The notes under the pieces are model-generated. The model saw only the letters and a list, made by a program, of their open reading frames with translations, did no database searches and was not told the origin of the DNA. From Nitrospirales bacterium (GTDB lineage Bacteria > Nitrospirota > Nitrospiria > Nitrospirales > UBA8639): 6,259 nt of DNA. The translations under genes and the position numbers were made by a program. The stretch's first letter is position 1, and each line of letters opens with the position of its first letter. Below are positions 5,597-6,259 of the stretch, piece by piece. The stretch is taken from NCBI GenBank assembly GCA_021604265.1, contig BQIY01000141.1:1-6259 (forward strand). Direction: 5' to 3'.

Positions 5597-6259
5597 TCAG
5601 GGTCCCGTCTCTTCCAATCGCACAGCATTGCCATACTTGCCTTTAAACTCACTACCCACCTTGCCGTCAAAACTGATGGTCAACACCACCTCCCCATCAC
5701 TGCCGGGCGCGACATTACTAAACCGTGCCACATACCCATTGTCATTATCCGCCGGTAACCGCGTCGACGCATCCGTCGGCCCGGTAAACAGCCCCCCCCC
5801 TGCCTCATTCGGATTATCTGTCGCCGTTGAGCTGATATTCGTAAACCCATCTGCCCCCGAAAGCGTTACGCCACACGAACGTCCCCATCCGAACCGATCG
5901 CGATGCGCAAAATACGCCAAATCATACATCTTACTCGGATCTAAGCCAGTAAAGGTCAGCACCAGATTCCCTGCTGGCGGCGCAATATTTTGATACGCCA
6001 CCGAGCCGAACCCCGTCAGGATACCGTCGAACAGATTGAAGGCATCCGAACCCGGTGCCGGACTCCCCGAGAGGGACGTGGCATGGCTTCCCCCATTGAA
6101 CGTCCCGCCCGTCACTGTCAGGGTCACAGGAGCAGGTAGCCCCGTCGCAAAGTCCACCAACTGCCCACTGCTCGGTAACCCCGAATTACCATTCGGGGAG
6201 GTGATCATCGTGATATTCGTCGACAACTGCCCAGCGGCCCATGCTAAATCGTTATAGGC
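5597..6259 (-). CDS. C-terminal part of a probable secreted/surface beta-module protein (N-terminus off the window)
   Basis: The frame is open to the right edge, giving 220 C-terminal residues. The TTG at 6226 is only an internal Leu codon, and the upstream residues (YNDLAWAAGQ) fit smoothly onto the rest. The protein is rich in Gly, Ser, Thr, Asn and Asp, has alternating beta-type segments, and lacks Lys-rich or catalytic-looking stretches. Landmarks are GQLVDFATG (31-39), LVLTFTGLDPSKMYDLAYF (about 98-116), DNPNEAGGGLFTGPT (147-161), ADNDNGYVARFSN (168-180) and GEVVLTISFDG (187-197), ending KYGNAVRLEETGP. The conserved-looking pattern suggests a jelly-roll or galactose-binding-like module used in large exported proteins, but I cannot name a family with certainty. 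The stop comes right after the module, so this is either the natural C-terminus or a truncation of a longer multidomain protein. No anchor, PEP-CTERM or sorting tail is seen. The DNA is clearly GC-richer than the sugar cluster. It contains a G9 run. No function is claimed. Confidence 0.75.
   Translation of the reverse strand, partial: AYNDLAWAAGQLSTNITMITSPNGNSGLPSSGQLVDFATGLPAPVTLTVTGGTFNGGSHATSLSGSPAPGSDAFNLFDGILTGFGSVAYQNIAPPAGNLVLTFTGLDPSKMYDLAYFAHRDRFGWGRSCGVTLSGADGFTNISSTATDNPNEAGGGLFTGPTDASTRLPADNDNGYVARFSNVAPGSDGEVVLTISFDGKVGSEFKGKYGNAVRLEETGP
5792..5800 (-). repeat. G9 homopolymer inside the secreted-protein gene
   Basis: Nine consecutive C on the plus strand give three GGG glycine codons on the coding strand, in the EAGGGLF segment. 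The frame is open at this length. A one-base change would frameshift the last 65 or so residues. Confidence 0.85.

Noticed and set aside
6224..6226. TTG as the start codon of the secreted-protein gene
   Set aside because: The frame stays open to the window edge and the upstream residues fit the module. No signal peptide follows the TTG, so the gene is better read as cut by the window.
6036..6257. Plus-strand open frame at the right edge, and another at 5628-5993
   Set aside because: Both are antisense to the secreted-protein frame, which is GC-rich and so tends to leave long open frames on the opposite strand. Their compositions look artificial.
1..6259. CRISPR array, tRNA or rRNA genes, integrase or attachment sites
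   Set aside because: No regularly spaced direct repeats, no tRNA-like cloverleaf and no rRNA signatures were seen on either strand.

Overview
The window is most likely from the chromosome of a Gram-negative, surface-glycan-making bacterium. The sequence alone does not fix the phylum. All convincing genes lie on the minus strand, so transcription runs from high to low coordinates. Two kinds of DNA are present: a sugar-nucleotide cluster of moderate GC (about 1-4726), and part of a visibly GC-richer gene for a probable secreted protein (5597 to the right edge). About 850 bases without an intact gene separate them.

The sugar cluster reads, in transcription order: glucose-1-phosphate cytidylyltransferase (rfbF, 4726-3950); a CDP-glucose 4,6-dehydratase-type SDR enzyme (rfbG-like, 3950-2955, start overlapping the rfbF stop); a sugar C-methyltransferase of the TylC3/NovU type with an N-terminal zinc-binding motif (2894-1650); a 681-base gap holding a wrecked IS3-family transposase (about 1621-1154); an NAD-dependent epimerase/reductase (968-57); and the first eight codons of another gene at the left edge (26-1). 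Together these would activate glucose as CDP-glucose, dehydrate it to CDP-4-keto-6-deoxyglucose, add a methyl branch next to the keto group (C3 is most likely), and reduce the 4-keto group. The expected product is a CDP-linked C-methyl-branched 6-deoxyhexose for O-antigen or another surface glycan. The first two steps are well supported. The branched end product is inference. No rfbH-type 3-dehydrase is seen in the window, which argues against the classical 3,6-dideoxyhexose route.

The region 4745-5596 has no intact gene. It holds several short inverted repeats and short minus-strand open stretches broken by stops, consistent with decayed coding DNA. The gene at 5597-6259 lacks its N-terminus (off the right edge). 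It encodes a Gly/Ser/Thr/Asn-rich beta-type module typical of large secreted or surface proteins.

Points for a second look: a G10 homopolymer inside the rfbG-like gene and a G9 homopolymer inside the secreted-protein gene, both possible slippage (phase-variation) sites; the mobile-element scar that splits the sugar cluster; and a pair of similar GAGAAA/TTTCTC palindromes. I see no complete, clearly new biological system in this window.
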